Source: Flammeovirgaceae bacterium (GTDB lineage Bacteria; Bacteroidota; Bacteroidia; Cytophagales; Cyclobacteriaceae). From it: a stretch of DNA of 64,000 bases. The position numbers and the translations under genes were made by a program. The stretch is taken from NCBI GenBank assembly GCA_027487845.1, contig JAIYCV010000013.1:1-64000 (forward strand), in the 5' to 3' direction. Shown here piece by piece: positions 9,139-18,269 of the stretch. Position 1 is the first letter of the stretch. Every line of letters starts with the position of its first letter. Under the pieces are notes generated by a model. That model did not search any database. It was not told the DNA's origin and saw only the letters and a list, made by a program, of their open reading frames with translations.

Positions 9139-10050
9139 TTAGAACTTTAGAATATCAAGAATGCGATTTAAGTCAGTTACCGAAAGAAACGGGATTTTGA
9201 TCTCGCCTTTCTGTCCATCGCTTTTGATGTTAACTTTCGTGCCAAAGTGAGATGATAATCTCGACTGCAGCTGAGCTATTTCTCGTGAAGGTTCAGACGG
9301 CTCGTTGGGTTTTTCAGTAGCTTCGGTTTGTGTTGCTCCTGCAGAAAGTTGTCGAGCCAGTTCTTCTACTTTCCTTACAGAAAGATCCTCTGCCAACGTC
9401 TTTTTGAAAATAAATAGCTGCGATTCTGGGTTTTCAATACTAATAATGGCTCTTGCGTGCCCCATCGAAAGTTTATTATCGCGCAACGCAATTTGAATGT
9501 CGGGTGGCAGCTTTAACAAGCGGAGGTAGTTGGTAACCGTACTTCTATTTTTGCCAACGCGGTCGCCAAGTTCTTCTTGTTTGAGGTTACATTCAAAAAT
9601 CAACCGTTGGTAACTTAATGCAATTTCTATTGGATTTAAATTTTCGCGCTGAATGTTCTCAATGAGCGCCATTTCCAGCATTTGCTGATCATCTGCTAGG
9701 CGCACATAAGCGGGTATGCTCGTAAGGCCGGCAAGCTTGGAGGCCTGAAATCTCCGTTCACCGGAAATAAGTTGAAATTGATTTGGCGCTAGTCTCCTTA
9801 CGGTGATAGGCTGAATAATTCCATGAACTTTGATTGATTCTGAAAGTTCCAGCAATGCCACCTCATCAAAATACTGTCGGGGCTGGAATGGATTGGTTTC
9901 AATCTCTGAAACAAGAATCTCATTCATATTGCCAGACGTAGTGGTAGGAGAAACGGACGGAAATACCGCCACCTCGGCTGAATTCTCTGTTTCGGGTGTA
10001 TCGCTTAATAACGCACTTAACCCTCTGCCCAATGCTTTTTTCTTGCTCAT
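9139..10050 (-). CDS. parB: Chromosome-partitioning protein ParB
   Basis: CTP-dependent DNA clamp that loads at parS and spreads to organise the origin region. The 303-residue protein begins [13 protein letters not shown], has the CTP-binding [12 protein letters not shown] motif, a helix-turn-helix [22 protein letters not shown] for parS recognition, and a C-terminal dimerisation domain ending [10 protein letters not shown]. Its start overlaps the end of parA by 4 bp. I found no consensus parS palindrome in this window. Confidence 0.97.
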   Translation of the reverse strand: MSKKKALGRGLSALLSDTPETENSAEVAVFPSVSPTTTSGNMNEILVSEIETNPFQPRQYFDEVALLELSESIKVHGIIQPITVRRLAPNQFQLISGERRFQASKLAGLTSIPAYVRLADDQQMLEMALIENIQRENLNPIEIALSYQRLIFECNLKQEELGDRVGKNRSTVTNYLRLLKLPPDIQIALRDNKLSMGHARAIISIENPESQLFIFKKTLAEDLSVRKVEELARQLSAGATQTEATEKPNEPSEPSREIAQLQSRLSSHFGTKVNIKSDGQKGEIKIPFLSVTDLNRILDILKF

Positions 10051-10820
10051 TTCGACAAATGATTTTTGGCTAAAATTTCATGTGCTAAATTCAAGTAGCT
10101 AATAGCACCCTTACTTTCGGCATCGTGCACAATAGCAGGAAGCCCGAAACTTGGGGATTCACTGAGCTTTACATTGCGAGGTATAATAGTGTCGAAAGCG
10201 ATACTTTTAAAGTGCGTTCTCACTTCCTCCACCACTTGATTTCCTAATGATGTTCTTGAATCATAAAGGGTTAACAGAATTCCTTCTATCTCCAATTTCT
10301 GATTAAGTCGGGTCTGAATAATCTTTATGGTATTAAGTAGTTTTCCTAATCCTTCTAATGCAAAATACTCGCATTGAACGGGTATTATTACTGAGTCAGC
10401 TGCCGTAAGTGAGTTGATGGTTATCAGACCAAGTGACGGTGAGCAATCGATAATTATGAAATCGTAGTTATCCTTGATCTTTAAAAGGGAATCTTTCATT
10501 TTTTCTTCCCTTCGTTCGATGCTTACCATTTCCACTTCCGCCCCGACCAAATCGATATGGGAGGGAAGAATATCCAGGTATTTTAGATCATTCTTTACAA
10601 TGGCCAGATTGGGATCCATACCCTCTACCATGCATTCATAAATACCTTTTTTGATTTCATTGGGGTTGAGACCTAGCCCAGAAGTTGAATTTGCTTGCGG
10701 ATCGGCATCCACAAGAAGCGTTTTATATTCTAACACCGCCAAACTGGCCGCCAAATTAATGGCCGAAGTTGTTTTACCAACTCCGCCTTTTTGGTTTGCT
10801 ATTGCTATTATTTTACCCAT
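10047..10820 (-). CDS. parA: Chromosome-partitioning ATPase ParA
   Basis: ParA/Soj ATPase that drives segregation of ParB-parS complexes. I place the start at the ATG at 10818-10820 ([18 protein letters not shown], 257 aa): it puts the deviant Walker A KGGVGKTT at residues 11-18 as in the family, while the longer frame to 10889 would run through the -7 promoter box at 10869-10876. Other motifs are DADPQANST and [11 protein letters not shown]. It overlaps parB by 4 bp. Confidence 0.95.
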   Translation of the reverse strand: MGKIIAIANQKGGVGKTTSAINLAASLAVLEYKTLLVDADPQANSTSGLGLNPNEIKKGIYECMVEGMDPNLAIVKNDLKYLDILPSHIDLVGAEVEMVSIERREEKMKDSLLKIKDNYDFIIIDCSPSLGLITINSLTAADSVIIPVQCEYFALEGLGKLLNTIKIIQTRLNQKLEIEGILLTLYDSRTSLGNQVVEEVRTHFKSIAFDTIIPRNVKLSESPSFGLPAIVHDAESKGAISYLNLAHEILAKNHLSK

Positions 10821-10868
10821 TTCAACTATTAGATCGTTACCTTTAATTACTGCCAGCTCAAGATTCTG

Positions 10869-10876
10869 CAAATATA
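10869..10876 (-). promoter_or_regulatory. Candidate -7 box for parA-parB
   Basis: The minus strand reads TATATTTG, a perfect match to the Bacteroidota -7 consensus TAnnTTTG, 48 bp before the chosen parA start. No good -33 TTG is seen at the standard spacing, so this is a half-site call. Confidence 0.4.
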
Positions 10877-10977
10877 AGCCAATTCGCAATTAGGAATCGA
10901 CAATTGTGATTTCGAATTGAGAATAACCGAGTTATTACTACATTAGACCTCACTATTACTTAAAAAATATCTTGCTA

Positions 10978-12072
10978 ATGCCATCCAATCAAGTTCACCG
11001 TTTCCGTTTCGCTAGGTCACTTTTTTTCTTATTGCTGGCTTTTTTTGCTGTAAAGTTGCCAGCTCAATCGATTGAGAGGTTAACATTGGCCGTCAATCAG
11101 TTTGTTGGCACTTTGAGTGCGGATGAAGTGAGGCAAACTAATTTTCCATTTACCGATTCGTTGCGGATAAAATGGACCAACTTACCAGTGGGTATGGTGC
11201 CTCGACCCGGGATTCGATTCGGCTCTTTATCGGATAAAAGTAGACTGGCTTTCCATCGAATTCTTGTTGAGTTTCTAAGTTCGCAAGGCTACTTAAAGAT
11301 AACAAGCATTATGCAACTGGATGACATATTGAATGTGTTGATCCAACAGGCATATGATAAGGGTGAGATGAAGGCCGATGTATTGAAAAATTTGCAAGAT
11401 CTTAAATGGGAGCACGGAAACTACTATTTGGCAATTTGGGGTAAACCCAGTGAAAAGGAACCGTGGGGAATAAGTTTTGGAGGCCATCATATTGCGCTTT
11501 CTTTTACTGCCGTTGGCAATGCTCTTGCGGTTACCCCGCTCTTTATAGGCACTGATCCTGCCGAGGTAAAGTCGAATAAATATGCAGGCTGGAGGGTTCT
11601 TAGCAAAGAGGAGGATTATGGGTTTTCACTGATTAACTTCCTTTCCGAGTCACAGCGGAAGACCGCAATTTTGAAGCAGGAAGTTCCGCACGACATTATA
11701 ACAAACCCCAAAAGTAGTCAGCGAATTACATCGTACTATGGTATTTCTGCGAAGCAATTTAATGCCGATCAAAAGGCTATTTTGAAGATCTTAATTGAAG
11801 AATATGTGCATAATTTTGAACATGCCAAAGCGCATCGGTTGATGGACATGATCGATAAAAGTGGGATGGACAATATCTACTTTGCCTGGGTTGGAAGTTT
11901 AGAAAGAGACAAACCCCATTACTACATAATAAACGGACCTGATTTTTTGGTTGAGTATGATAACTTTCAGGGCAACGGAAACCACGTTCATGCCATTCTG
12001 AGAGAGAAAGGAAATGATTTTGGAGAGGATATCTTAAAGAACCATTATTTAAGTTATGAACACAAGAAGTAA
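10978..12072 (+). CDS. DUF3500 secreted protein
   Basis: A 364-residue protein with a signal peptide (hydrophobic residues about 13-30, ending LPAQ). The body is a DUF3500 domain: WGKPSEKEPWGISFGGHHIALSFT, then NALAVTPLFIGTDPAEV, GWRVLSKEEDYGFSLI, and near the end HYYIINGPDFLVEYDN with NGNHVHAILREKGNDFG. The repeated His-rich signatures suggest a metal-dependent activity, but no function is established for the family. I chose the ATG at 10978 over a TTG two codons earlier. It converges on yidC. Confidence 0.85.
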   Translation: MPSNQVHRFRFARSLFFLLLAFFAVKLPAQSIERLTLAVNQFVGTLSADEVRQTNFPFTDSLRIKWTNLPVGMVPRPGIRFGSLSDKSRLAFHRILVEFLSSQGYLKITSIMQLDDILNVLIQQAYDKGEMKADVLKNLQDLKWEHGNYYLAIWGKPSEKEPWGISFGGHHIALSFTAVGNALAVTPLFIGTDPAEVKSNKYAGWRVLSKEEDYGFSLINFLSESQRKTAILKQEVPHDIITNPKSSQRITSYYGISAKQFNADQKAILKILIEEYVHNFEHAKAHRLMDMIDKSGMDNIYFAWVGSLERDKPHYYIINGPDFLVEYDNFQGNGNHVHAILREKGNDFGEDILKNHYLSYEHKK

Positions 12073-12145
12073 CCTCGTTGCTCCTAACATCCACTAACTA
12101 GAACCGGGCTATTGTAATCAGCTAACGATCGCTTTTTACAAGCCA

Positions 12146-13960
12146 TCATTTTTTCTTCTTGGCATCTGCCGCTTTTCTGGCTTCTTCGCTTGCTTTCATA
12201 GCTTCAGAAAGCTTGTTCATAAACTTGGATTTAGTGGGTGTGCCCGTGGCTGCTTTCTTTTTATTTTCTTCAATAATGGCTTTGATTTTATCTTCATCTA
12301 CAAATCGCTTGATGATTGCCTGCTGAGCAAAAGTGGCCAAATTCGACACTAAGTAATAAAAGCTCAAGCCCGCAGAAAATGAATTCAGAATGAACATAAA
12401 CACTACTGGCATAATGTAGCCCATTGATTTCATCGGGCCTTCTACTGTACTCATTTGATTGTTTTGCCAAGTGGCAATCAATTGGGAAACGGTCATTAAC
12501 ACCACAAACAAACTGATGTGGCTTCCAAAGCCAAACGGAACGGTAAAAGGCAACTGTATCAACGAATCATAAGTTGATAAATCATCGGCCCACAGAAATG
12601 TTTTTTGCCTCAACTCAATACTTACCGGAAACAGCGAGAACATAGCCAACAAAATGGGCATTTGTAGGATCAGCGGAATGCACCCACTAAATGGATTTAC
12701 TCCCGCTTGCTGATACAATTTCATTTGGTCTTGCTGCTGTTGAGCTGCATTGTCGCCATTTTTCAATTTGATGGCATCTAACTCTGGCTTTAACAGTTTC
12801 ATTTTGGCCATGCCAATGAAAGAGGAGTAGGAGAGTGGTGCCAACACCAGTTTTACAAAAATTACAAGTATCACAATGATCAACCCATAGTTGCCAATGA
12901 AGCCTTCCAAGAAATGAAATACGGGTATGATCACAAACTTATTGATCCAAATCATAGGAGGCCAACCCAATGACAAGTTCAGCGAGAAGTCTTTGGTTAC
13001 ATCGGGCGTGATGCGGTAGTCGTTCGGGCCAAAATAGTATTTGAAGTTGGCTTTGTTGGCAAGCACATCGGCTTTGGGAATAAACAGTTTTACATTGGCT
13101 TCTTTTACGGTGGTGGAATCGCGCTCATTGCCCTGCGTGCTTATTTCACCACCTGAAAAAGTATTTTTGGCGATGATGGAGTTGATGAAAAACTTTTGCC
13201 GAATGGCAATCCATTTAAGCGGCTTCGCAAAGGCTTCTGTTTTTAGCTCCATGGCCGATTCGCTTAACCCGTCAAACTTTTCTTCTGCTAAGTAGTAATT
13301 GATGGTGGTTTTGGTGCGCGAATCGTGAATGTCTTTTTCAACCAATGGAATTTTATCGTTCCAGGTAAATGTTAGCGATTCACCTGTTAAAGAGCCACTT
13401 AATCCGTTGGTTTCAATCTTGTAGCCCACCTCAAACCCACTTGCCGGCACAGAGTAAATATGCTTTATCGAAGCACCCTTATCCAAGTTAGCTTCGAAGG
13501 TTACCACCGTAGTATCGCCAATTTTACTGGTAGCTGCTTTATAGTATAGCGAATAAATATTGACCTCTTTGCCTTCATACTGACCTACCAGCGCAAAGGA
13601 ATTAGTCTTAGGGGAAACTAAAAAAAGCGGCTTCTTGGTGTAGGTCTTATAGTTTTTTAGCTCCAAATTCTTAATCGTTCCATGGTTAGAGAAAGAAATG
13701 CTCAAATCTTTTGAGTCGATGTTTGTTACGGATTCTGATCCAGACAGGTAGGCAGAAAGATTTCCATACTGTTTTATCGCTGCACTGTCTGTTGTTGGTT
13801 GGGCGATCTGGCTTTTTTTAACCGAGTCAAGAGGTGCAGTTTGTGAGGCTATTACCTGATCTATTTTCTCTTGAGGAATTGGCTTTGCTGCAAAAAAATA
13901 GAAATACACTAATAATAGGGCGGCAATTAAAGTTAAGCCAATAGCTGAGTTCCTGTCCAT
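12146..13960 (-). CDS. yidC: Membrane protein insertase YidC
   Basis: Inserts membrane proteins with or without SecYEG. The 604-residue protein has an N-terminal membrane segment (about 7-25), a large periplasmic beta domain (about 60-330), and the conserved C-terminal insertase core from about 350 to 560 with YGLIIVILVIFVKLVLAPLSY, the PILLAMFSLFPVSIELR loop and FYYLVSNLATFAQQ. A Lys/Ala-rich tail typical of Bacteroidota follows. It lies downstream of pyrG, separated by the repeat at 13994-14107. Confidence 0.97.
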   Translation of the reverse strand: MDRNSAIGLTLIAALLLVYFYFFAAKPIPQEKIDQVIASQTAPLDSVKKSQIAQPTTDSAAIKQYGNLSAYLSGSESVTNIDSKDLSISFSNHGTIKNLELKNYKTYTKKPLFLVSPKTNSFALVGQYEGKEVNIYSLYYKAATSKIGDTTVVTFEANLDKGASIKHIYSVPASGFEVGYKIETNGLSGSLTGESLTFTWNDKIPLVEKDIHDSRTKTTINYYLAEEKFDGLSESAMELKTEAFAKPLKWIAIRQKFFINSIIAKNTFSGGEISTQGNERDSTTVKEANVKLFIPKADVLANKANFKYYFGPNDYRITPDVTKDFSLNLSLGWPPMIWINKFVIIPVFHFLEGFIGNYGLIIVILVIFVKLVLAPLSYSSFIGMAKMKLLKPELDAIKLKNGDNAAQQQQDQMKLYQQAGVNPFSGCIPLILQMPILLAMFSLFPVSIELRQKTFLWADDLSTYDSLIQLPFTVPFGFGSHISLFVVLMTVSQLIATWQNNQMSTVEGPMKSMGYIMPVVFMFILNSFSAGLSFYYLVSNLATFAQQAIIKRFVDEDKIKAIIEENKKKAATGTPTKSKFMNKLSEAMKASEEARKAADAKKKK

Positions 13961-13993
13961 GATAAAATTTAGTGAATAGTTGAGATTTGATTT

Positions 13994-14107
13994 AAAGCCT
14001 CACCCCGTCCGAGTGAGTGCTGGGTGCTTATTTCAGCTAACCCCTCTCCACAGGAGAGGGGAATAGACGAGCCATGAGTACTTCTTGTTAAGTTGGGGTG
14101 AGGCTTT
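13994..14107. repeat. Nested inverted-repeat (REP/MITE-like) element
   Basis: Outer arms of 13 bp are perfectly complementary: AAAGCCTCACCCC at 13994-14006 and GGGGTGAGGCTTT at 14095-14107. Inside lies a perfect 9-bp hairpin CCCCTCTCC (14041-14049), loop ACA, GGAGAGGGG (14053-14061). The GC-rich arms contrast with the surrounding AT-rich DNA. It fills almost the whole pyrG-yidC gap and could fold in the transcript on either strand. The wording resembles dispersed CCTCACCCC..CCCCTCTCC intergenic repeats of many bacteria. Confidence 0.75.
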
Positions 14108-14111
14108 AGCA

Positions 14112-15731
14112 TCAAGGATTTGATTTTTTGTGCGTTAGAGCTGCCTCCACGAATTTAACAAATAGCGGACTTGGGCTTACTACGGTACTTCGAAGTTCCG
14201 GGTGATACTGCACGCCAATAAACCAAGGATGATCTTTCAATTCAATCACTTCCACTAAGTTATTGTCTGGATTTACTCCCACCGCTTTTAAGCCAGCCTC
14301 TTCAATTTGTTCTAAGTATTTATTGTTGAATTCATAGCGGTGGCGATGCCGTTCGTGGATCAGCGTTTCGCCATAAATACCATGGACTTTTGATCCTTTC
14401 TTCAGCTTGCAAGCATAGGCACCCAAGCGCATCGTTCCTCCTTTCGAAGTAATCTTTTTCTGTTCCTCCATCATGTCGATTACCGGATGTTTTGTCTTGG
14501 GGTTTAATTCCGTTGAGCTGGCATCCAATCCCAATACATTTCTGGAAAATTCTACTACTGCGCATTGCATGCCTAAACAAATTCCCAGAAATGGTATTTT
14601 GTGTTCCCTCACATATTTTATGGCGGTTATTTTTCCTTCTAGGCCGCGCTCGCCAAACCCTGGGGCAACTAATACGGCATCTAAACCCTCCAGCACGTGC
14701 GCAACGGATTCCGGGGTTATATCTTCGGATGAAATCCATTTCAAATTTACCGTGCATTCATTTACTGCGCCCGCGTGAATAAATGATTCGGCTATTGATT
14801 TGTAGGCATCTGGCAACGACACATATTTTCCTACTAAACCAATAGAAACTTCTTCATTTGGGTTCTTTAATTTTCCAAGGAAATCCTTCCATTGCTCTAG
14901 CTCAGGCTCATGTTTAGTAGCCACTTTCATTTTTGCCAGTACGCGCTCATCTAGTTTCTCTTTCTTCATCAGAAGCGGCACATCGTAGATGGTTTCTGCG
15001 TCCATGGCTTCAATTACAGAATTCAAATTTACGTTGCAGAAAAGCGCCAATTTTTTTCTAAGCTCATTGTTTAGAGGATGTTCCGTTCTGCAAACCAGAA
15101 TATCGGGCTGAATTCCGTACGACAAAAGTTCTTTTACAGAATGTTGCGTAGGTTTTGTTTTGAGTTCTTTGGCAGCTTTTAGATAGGGAACAAGTGTTAA
15201 ATGGATTACCAACGCGTTGTTCGAGCCAAGATCCCACCGCACTTGCCGCACGGCTTCTACAAATGGCAACGATTCGATATCCCCAACTGAACCGCCAATT
15301 TCGGTAATAATAAAGTCGTATTGGCCGCTTTCGCCCAGAAGGTAAATATTGCGCTTTATCTCGTCTGTAATGTGCGGAACAACTTGAACCGTCTTACCTA
15401 GGTACTCGCCTTTTCGTTCTTTGGTAATCACATTATTGTAGATCCTACCTGTGGTAATATTATTGGCTTGTGAGGTGGCAATGTTCAAAAACCGCTCATA
15501 ATGACCTAAGTCTAGGTCGGTTTCAGCACCATCGTTGGTAACATAACATTCGCCATGCTCGTAAGGGTTGAGCGTACCCGGATCGATGTTGATATAAGGG
15601 TCAAATTTCTGAATGGTGACGGAAAAACCCCTCGATTGCAGCAGTTTGCCCAGCGAGGCGGAAATAATGCCTTTGCCCAACGAAGAGGTAACACCACCGG
15701 TAACGAAGATATATTTGGCCGTAATTGACAT
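14112..15731 (-). CDS. pyrG: CTP synthase
   Basis: ATP- and glutamine-dependent amination of UTP to CTP. The 539-residue protein has the N-terminal synthase domain with [10 protein letters not shown] at residues 12-21, [19 protein letters not shown], and the C-terminal class I glutamine amidotransferase domain with the nucleophile Cys in FLGICLGMQ and the His/Glu pair in GVQYHPE. Length is typical. The stop codon lies 4 bp beyond the inverted repeat at 13994-14107. Confidence 0.98.
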   Translation of the reverse strand: MSITAKYIFVTGGVTSSLGKGIISASLGKLLQSRGFSVTIQKFDPYINIDPGTLNPYEHGECYVTNDGAETDLDLGHYERFLNIATSQANNITTGRIYNNVITKERKGEYLGKTVQVVPHITDEIKRNIYLLGESGQYDFIITEIGGSVGDIESLPFVEAVRQVRWDLGSNNALVIHLTLVPYLKAAKELKTKPTQHSVKELLSYGIQPDILVCRTEHPLNNELRKKLALFCNVNLNSVIEAMDAETIYDVPLLMKKEKLDERVLAKMKVATKHEPELEQWKDFLGKLKNPNEEVSIGLVGKYVSLPDAYKSIAESFIHAGAVNECTVNLKWISSEDITPESVAHVLEGLDAVLVAPGFGERGLEGKITAIKYVREHKIPFLGICLGMQCAVVEFSRNVLGLDASSTELNPKTKHPVIDMMEEQKKITSKGGTMRLGAYACKLKKGSKVHGIYGETLIHERHRHRYEFNNKYLEQIEEAGLKAVGVNPDNNLVEVIELKDHPWFIGVQYHPELRSTVVSPSPLFVKFVEAALTHKKSNP

Positions 15732-15753
15732 AGAAGGACTAAAAAATTCGGGG

Positions 15754-15761
15754 CAAAGGTA
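15754..15761 (-). promoter_or_regulatory. Candidate -7 box for pyrG
   Basis: The minus strand reads TACCTTTG, a perfect TAnnTTTG -7 element, 22 bp upstream of the pyrG ATG. The -33 position is weak. Confidence 0.4.
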
Positions 15762-15875
15762 GGGATTTGAGCGTGTTTCGAGTCAGGTACTTTTAAAATA
15801 AATTCCAGATTATCTTTTGGATTTCAGGTAGCCTCTTGTGTATCTTCCACCGATGCTAAAAAGGAAGCTAATAGA

Positions 15876-16307
15876 ATGGTTAATAAGCTAATTGTAAGGA
15901 CGCAAAAAAATCAGTTTGTAAAAACAAAACCATATCGGATTATTATTAATGGAGCTATGGTTGGTGAGATTAATAAAGTAATTTCAAAAACGGAATTTGA
16001 ATTACCAATAGGAAAACACGTGATTGAAATCTCAGATGGTGAGAACAAGGTCTCGAAAGAAATCATTTTTATGGTAAGTCAATTCAAAGTTATTTCTATT
16101 GTGCCTTCCTTATTTAAGCAGGGTATGGTGGGCTTTTCCGCAGGGGCTTCAATATGTCTTATGCTTATTTCCATATTTACAATGTTCTATTTCGATTTTA
16201 GCTCAAAGTTTTTTCCGGTTTTCCTTCTTGCTTTATTGCCGGCCTTTTTTAGTAACCTTAAGCGCTACAGCTCAGAAGCCGATTTTAAGGTTACCATTGT
16301 TTCTTAG
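15876..16307 (+). CDS. Small membrane protein with N-terminal beta domain
   Basis: A 143-residue protein. Residues about 5-72 are beta-strand-rich (YRIIINGAMVGEI, EFELPIGKHVIEIS), resembling a PEGA-like extracytoplasmic or cytoplasmic sandwich; two hydrophobic segments follow (about 87-108 and 113-127). I do not recognise a named family. A promoter TTTG-N21-TATCTTCC may precede it, and a hairpin plus T-tract at 16341-16361 ends the unit. It lies alone between pyrG and the toxin-antitoxin/wecB region. Confidence 0.6.
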   Translation: MVNKLIVRTQKNQFVKTKPYRIIINGAMVGEINKVISKTEFELPIGKHVIEISDGENKVSKEIIFMVSQFKVISIVPSLFKQGMVGFSAGASICLMLISIFTMFYFDFSSKFFPVFLLALLPAFFSNLKRYSSEADFKVTIVS

Positions 16308-16544
16308 GTTCGTGCTGGTAATATTTAGCCTTTCTAGGGCACCAGCAAAATGCTGGTTTTTCAGCGGGTGCGAGATTGTAAATTTGCCCCATCTTCTGCT
16401 TTAGTGTGTGCGCTATTTCCGCGGAAGCGTTGCCATTGCCATAAAGCCGGCTCGTGCTGGCAAAAGGTTTTTTTTGATCATATCAATGAATTGGGATATA
16501 ATAGGATTTTCATCTACTTCTGCGAATCAATTCGCTTCCGATAT
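16291..16544 (-). pseudogene. Decayed 3' end of a second wecB
   Basis: On the minus strand this reads, after a frameshift, KPFASTSRLYGNGNASAEIA..., which aligns with KPFESASRLYGDGNAAEKIA at the end of the intact wecB (17153-18235). Before the shift NPIISQFIDMIKK aligns with NLIISQFKELINK, and still earlier GSELIRR corresponds to GANRLAG, with stops in between. The similarity begins at the toxin stop codon and fades near 16390; the open frame runs to a TAA at 16291-16293. It is a broken remnant of a diverged wecB copy, not a functional gene. Confidence 0.8.
16341..16361 (+). terminator. Intrinsic terminator
   Basis: ACCAGC (16341-16346) pairs with GCTGGT (16352-16357) around loop AAAAT and is followed by a T-run to 16361. 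It terminates the rightward 143-residue membrane protein gene. Confidence 0.6.
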
Positions 16545-16802
16545 TTATTCGTAAACGTCTTTTCTGTTGCCAATGGTTATAACGTCAACAATTAATTCAT
16601 TATCTAAGACGGTGTATATGATTCGGTAATTTCCCACACGTATTCTATAACCCGCTCTGCCTTTTAACTTTTTGTAACCAAATGGACGTGGGTTTTCTTC
16701 AAGTGTTTGTAATGTCTTTATTATAGGCTCAGCAACACTATCGGAAAGATTATCTAATTGCTTTCGAGCTTTTTTAGATAAGATGATTGAATAGCTAGCC
16801 AT
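16545..16802 (-). CDS. RelE/ParE-family toxin
   Basis: An 85-residue protein with the RelE/ParE fold signatures: IILSKKARKQLDNL at the N-terminus, NPRPFGYKKLKGRAGYRIRVGNYRIIYTV in the core and VDVITIGNRKDVYE at the end. The Arg-rich core fits mRNA interferases of the RelE type, although ParE-like gyrase action cannot be excluded. Its start overlaps the antitoxin stop by 8 bp, the typical coupled arrangement. Its stop codon abuts the decayed wecB fragment. Confidence 0.88.
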   Translation of the reverse strand: MASYSIILSKKARKQLDNLSDSVAEPIIKTLQTLEENPRPFGYKKLKGRAGYRIRVGNYRIIYTVLDNELIVDVITIGNRKDVYE

Positions 16803-16998
16803 GTTTGGCCTGTCTTGTTTTCAAATAGTCAGCCAGTGAAATTCGACTTCCATCATCTTCCTTTTTTGCTTCATCGAAAAGTCTACAATCCTCCTGATCT
16901 TCCAGTTCCTCGATTAGCGTATCAAACTCATGAAGGGAAAGAACAACCAGCTTTTCTCCTGCGGTGTCAGTAATGATTTGTGGATGCAAGTTGATCAT
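16795..16998 (-). CDS. Antitoxin of RelE/ParE pair (Phd/YefM-like)
   Basis: A 67-residue acidic protein. The segment PQIITDTAGEKLVVLSLHEFDTLIEELED resembles the Phd/YefM or RelB N-terminal DNA-binding and dimerisation region; the remainder would wrap the toxin. It overlaps the toxin start by 8 bp and is the first gene of the pair. Assignment rests on size, position and the short VVLSLHEFDTL match. Confidence 0.8.
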   Translation of the reverse strand: MINLHPQIITDTAGEKLVVLSLHEFDTLIEELEDQEDCRLFDEAKKEDDGSRISLADYLKTRQAKHG

Positions 16999-17152
16999 AT
17001 TAAAAAGTCTTAATTGATATTCAAAGCTACTAAATTACAGTAAGTTAGTGAAATGAGTATTTCAAATGTTGCGATTATCTTGATTATTCTCTGTGGTTAA
17101 TTTTTCGAAAAAGCTACGCTTAACACAGTGTTTACAGCGAAGTTTATAGGGC

Positions 17153-18235
17153 TCATGCACAATTTTGATTGCCCAGCATCTTCGCAATCTTCTCCGCAGC
17201 ATTTCCATCACCATACAATCTGCTTGCGCTTTCGAAAGGTTTATTAATCAATTCCTTGAATTGTGAAATAATGAGATTTTTCTGCGCTCCTGCCAATCGG
17301 TTGGCTCCCACTTCAAGAAGTTCTATCCACTCGGTTTGATCGCGCAAGGTGATACAGAATTTATGGAAGAAATAGGCTTCTTTTTGGAGACCCCCACTGT
17401 CGGTCATAACAAGACTGCAGTGCGCTAGCAACGCAAGCATATCAAAATAACCAACTGGATCTATTGTAGAAGCTTCAATAATAATATTTTGTGATTGAAT
17501 AAATGCTTTGGTACGTGGATGAAGTGGCAGCACCACTTGCACCTGGCTATTAATTTCATTCACCGCTTCAATAATGTTTCTTAACCTTACGGGATCATTT
17601 GTGTTTTCAGCGCGATGAAGTGTAGCCAACACAAAGTGCTTTCCTTCTAGCTTTTGCTTTTGAATTACGGTGGAATGAGTTTTTACTTTTTCTTTGTAAT
17701 GAAGAACAGCATCGTACATAACATCGCCTACCTGCATAATTTCGCAACCGAAATTCGCAAAGCCTTCTTTCTCTAAATTGGTAATGGCTGTTTGCGTAGG
17801 GCAGAACAGTAAATTGCTTATGCGATCGGTTAAGATGCGATTGATTTCTTCGGGCATTTTCATTTCGAAACTTCGCAGCCCGGCCTCCACATGCGCCACC
17901 GGAATGTGAAGTTTAGAAGCCGCCAACGCGCCCGCCAAGGTGGAGTTAGTATCGCCATACACCAAAACATAGTCGGGCTTTTCTTTGATTAAAACTTCTT
18001 CGATTTTCTCTAGCATTCTGCCCGTCATGGCACCGTGATTCAAGCCGCTAATCGAGAGATTGTAGTTGGGCGTTGGTATCTCCATCTCATCAAAAAAAAT
18101 CTGACTCATGTTCTCGTCAAAATGCTGTCCTGTGTGGATGAGAATTTCTGTAAGTCCTTCTTTCCGTAAAGCGCGTGAAACCGTGGCGGCTTTTACAAAC
18201 TGTGGACGAGCCCCAATGATGGTTGCTATTTTCAT
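17153..18235 (-). CDS. wecB: UDP-N-acetylglucosamine 2-epimerase (non-hydrolysing)
   Basis: Interconverts UDP-GlcNAc and UDP-ManNAc for surface polysaccharide synthesis. The 360-residue protein starts KIATIIGARPQFVKAA, has HTGQHFDENMS, the catalytic region VYGDTNSTLAGALAA, HVEAGLRS with MPEEINR, and the UDP-binding C-domain LVMTDSGGLQKEA. Length is typical. No other polysaccharide gene is next to it; instead it is bracketed by two toxin-antitoxin-like pairs and has a decayed partial copy beyond the nearer one. Confidence 0.96.
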   Translation of the reverse strand: MKIATIIGARPQFVKAATVSRALRKEGLTEILIHTGQHFDENMSQIFFDEMEIPTPNYNLSISGLNHGAMTGRMLEKIEEVLIKEKPDYVLVYGDTNSTLAGALAASKLHIPVAHVEAGLRSFEMKMPEEINRILTDRISNLLFCPTQTAITNLEKEGFANFGCEIMQVGDVMYDAVLHYKEKVKTHSTVIQKQKLEGKHFVLATLHRAENTNDPVRLRNIIEAVNEINSQVQVVLPLHPRTKAFIQSQNIIIEASTIDPVGYFDMLALLAHCSLVMTDSGGLQKEAYFFHKFCITLRDQTEWIELLEVGANRLAGAQKNLIISQFKELINKPFESASRLYGDGNAAEKIAKMLGNQNCA

Positions 18236-18269
18236 TTGAATAACTGAAGAAGTTTAGGACTGAGTTCGT

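Noticed and set aside
9139-10820. parS sites near parAB
   Set aside because: I looked for TGTTnCACGTGnAACA-like palindromes; the few CACGTG cores in the window have non-matching arms.
14332-14757. 141-residue open frame antisense to pyrG
   Set aside because: It lies wholly inside pyrG, whose motifs are intact, and its composition is that of an antisense shadow.
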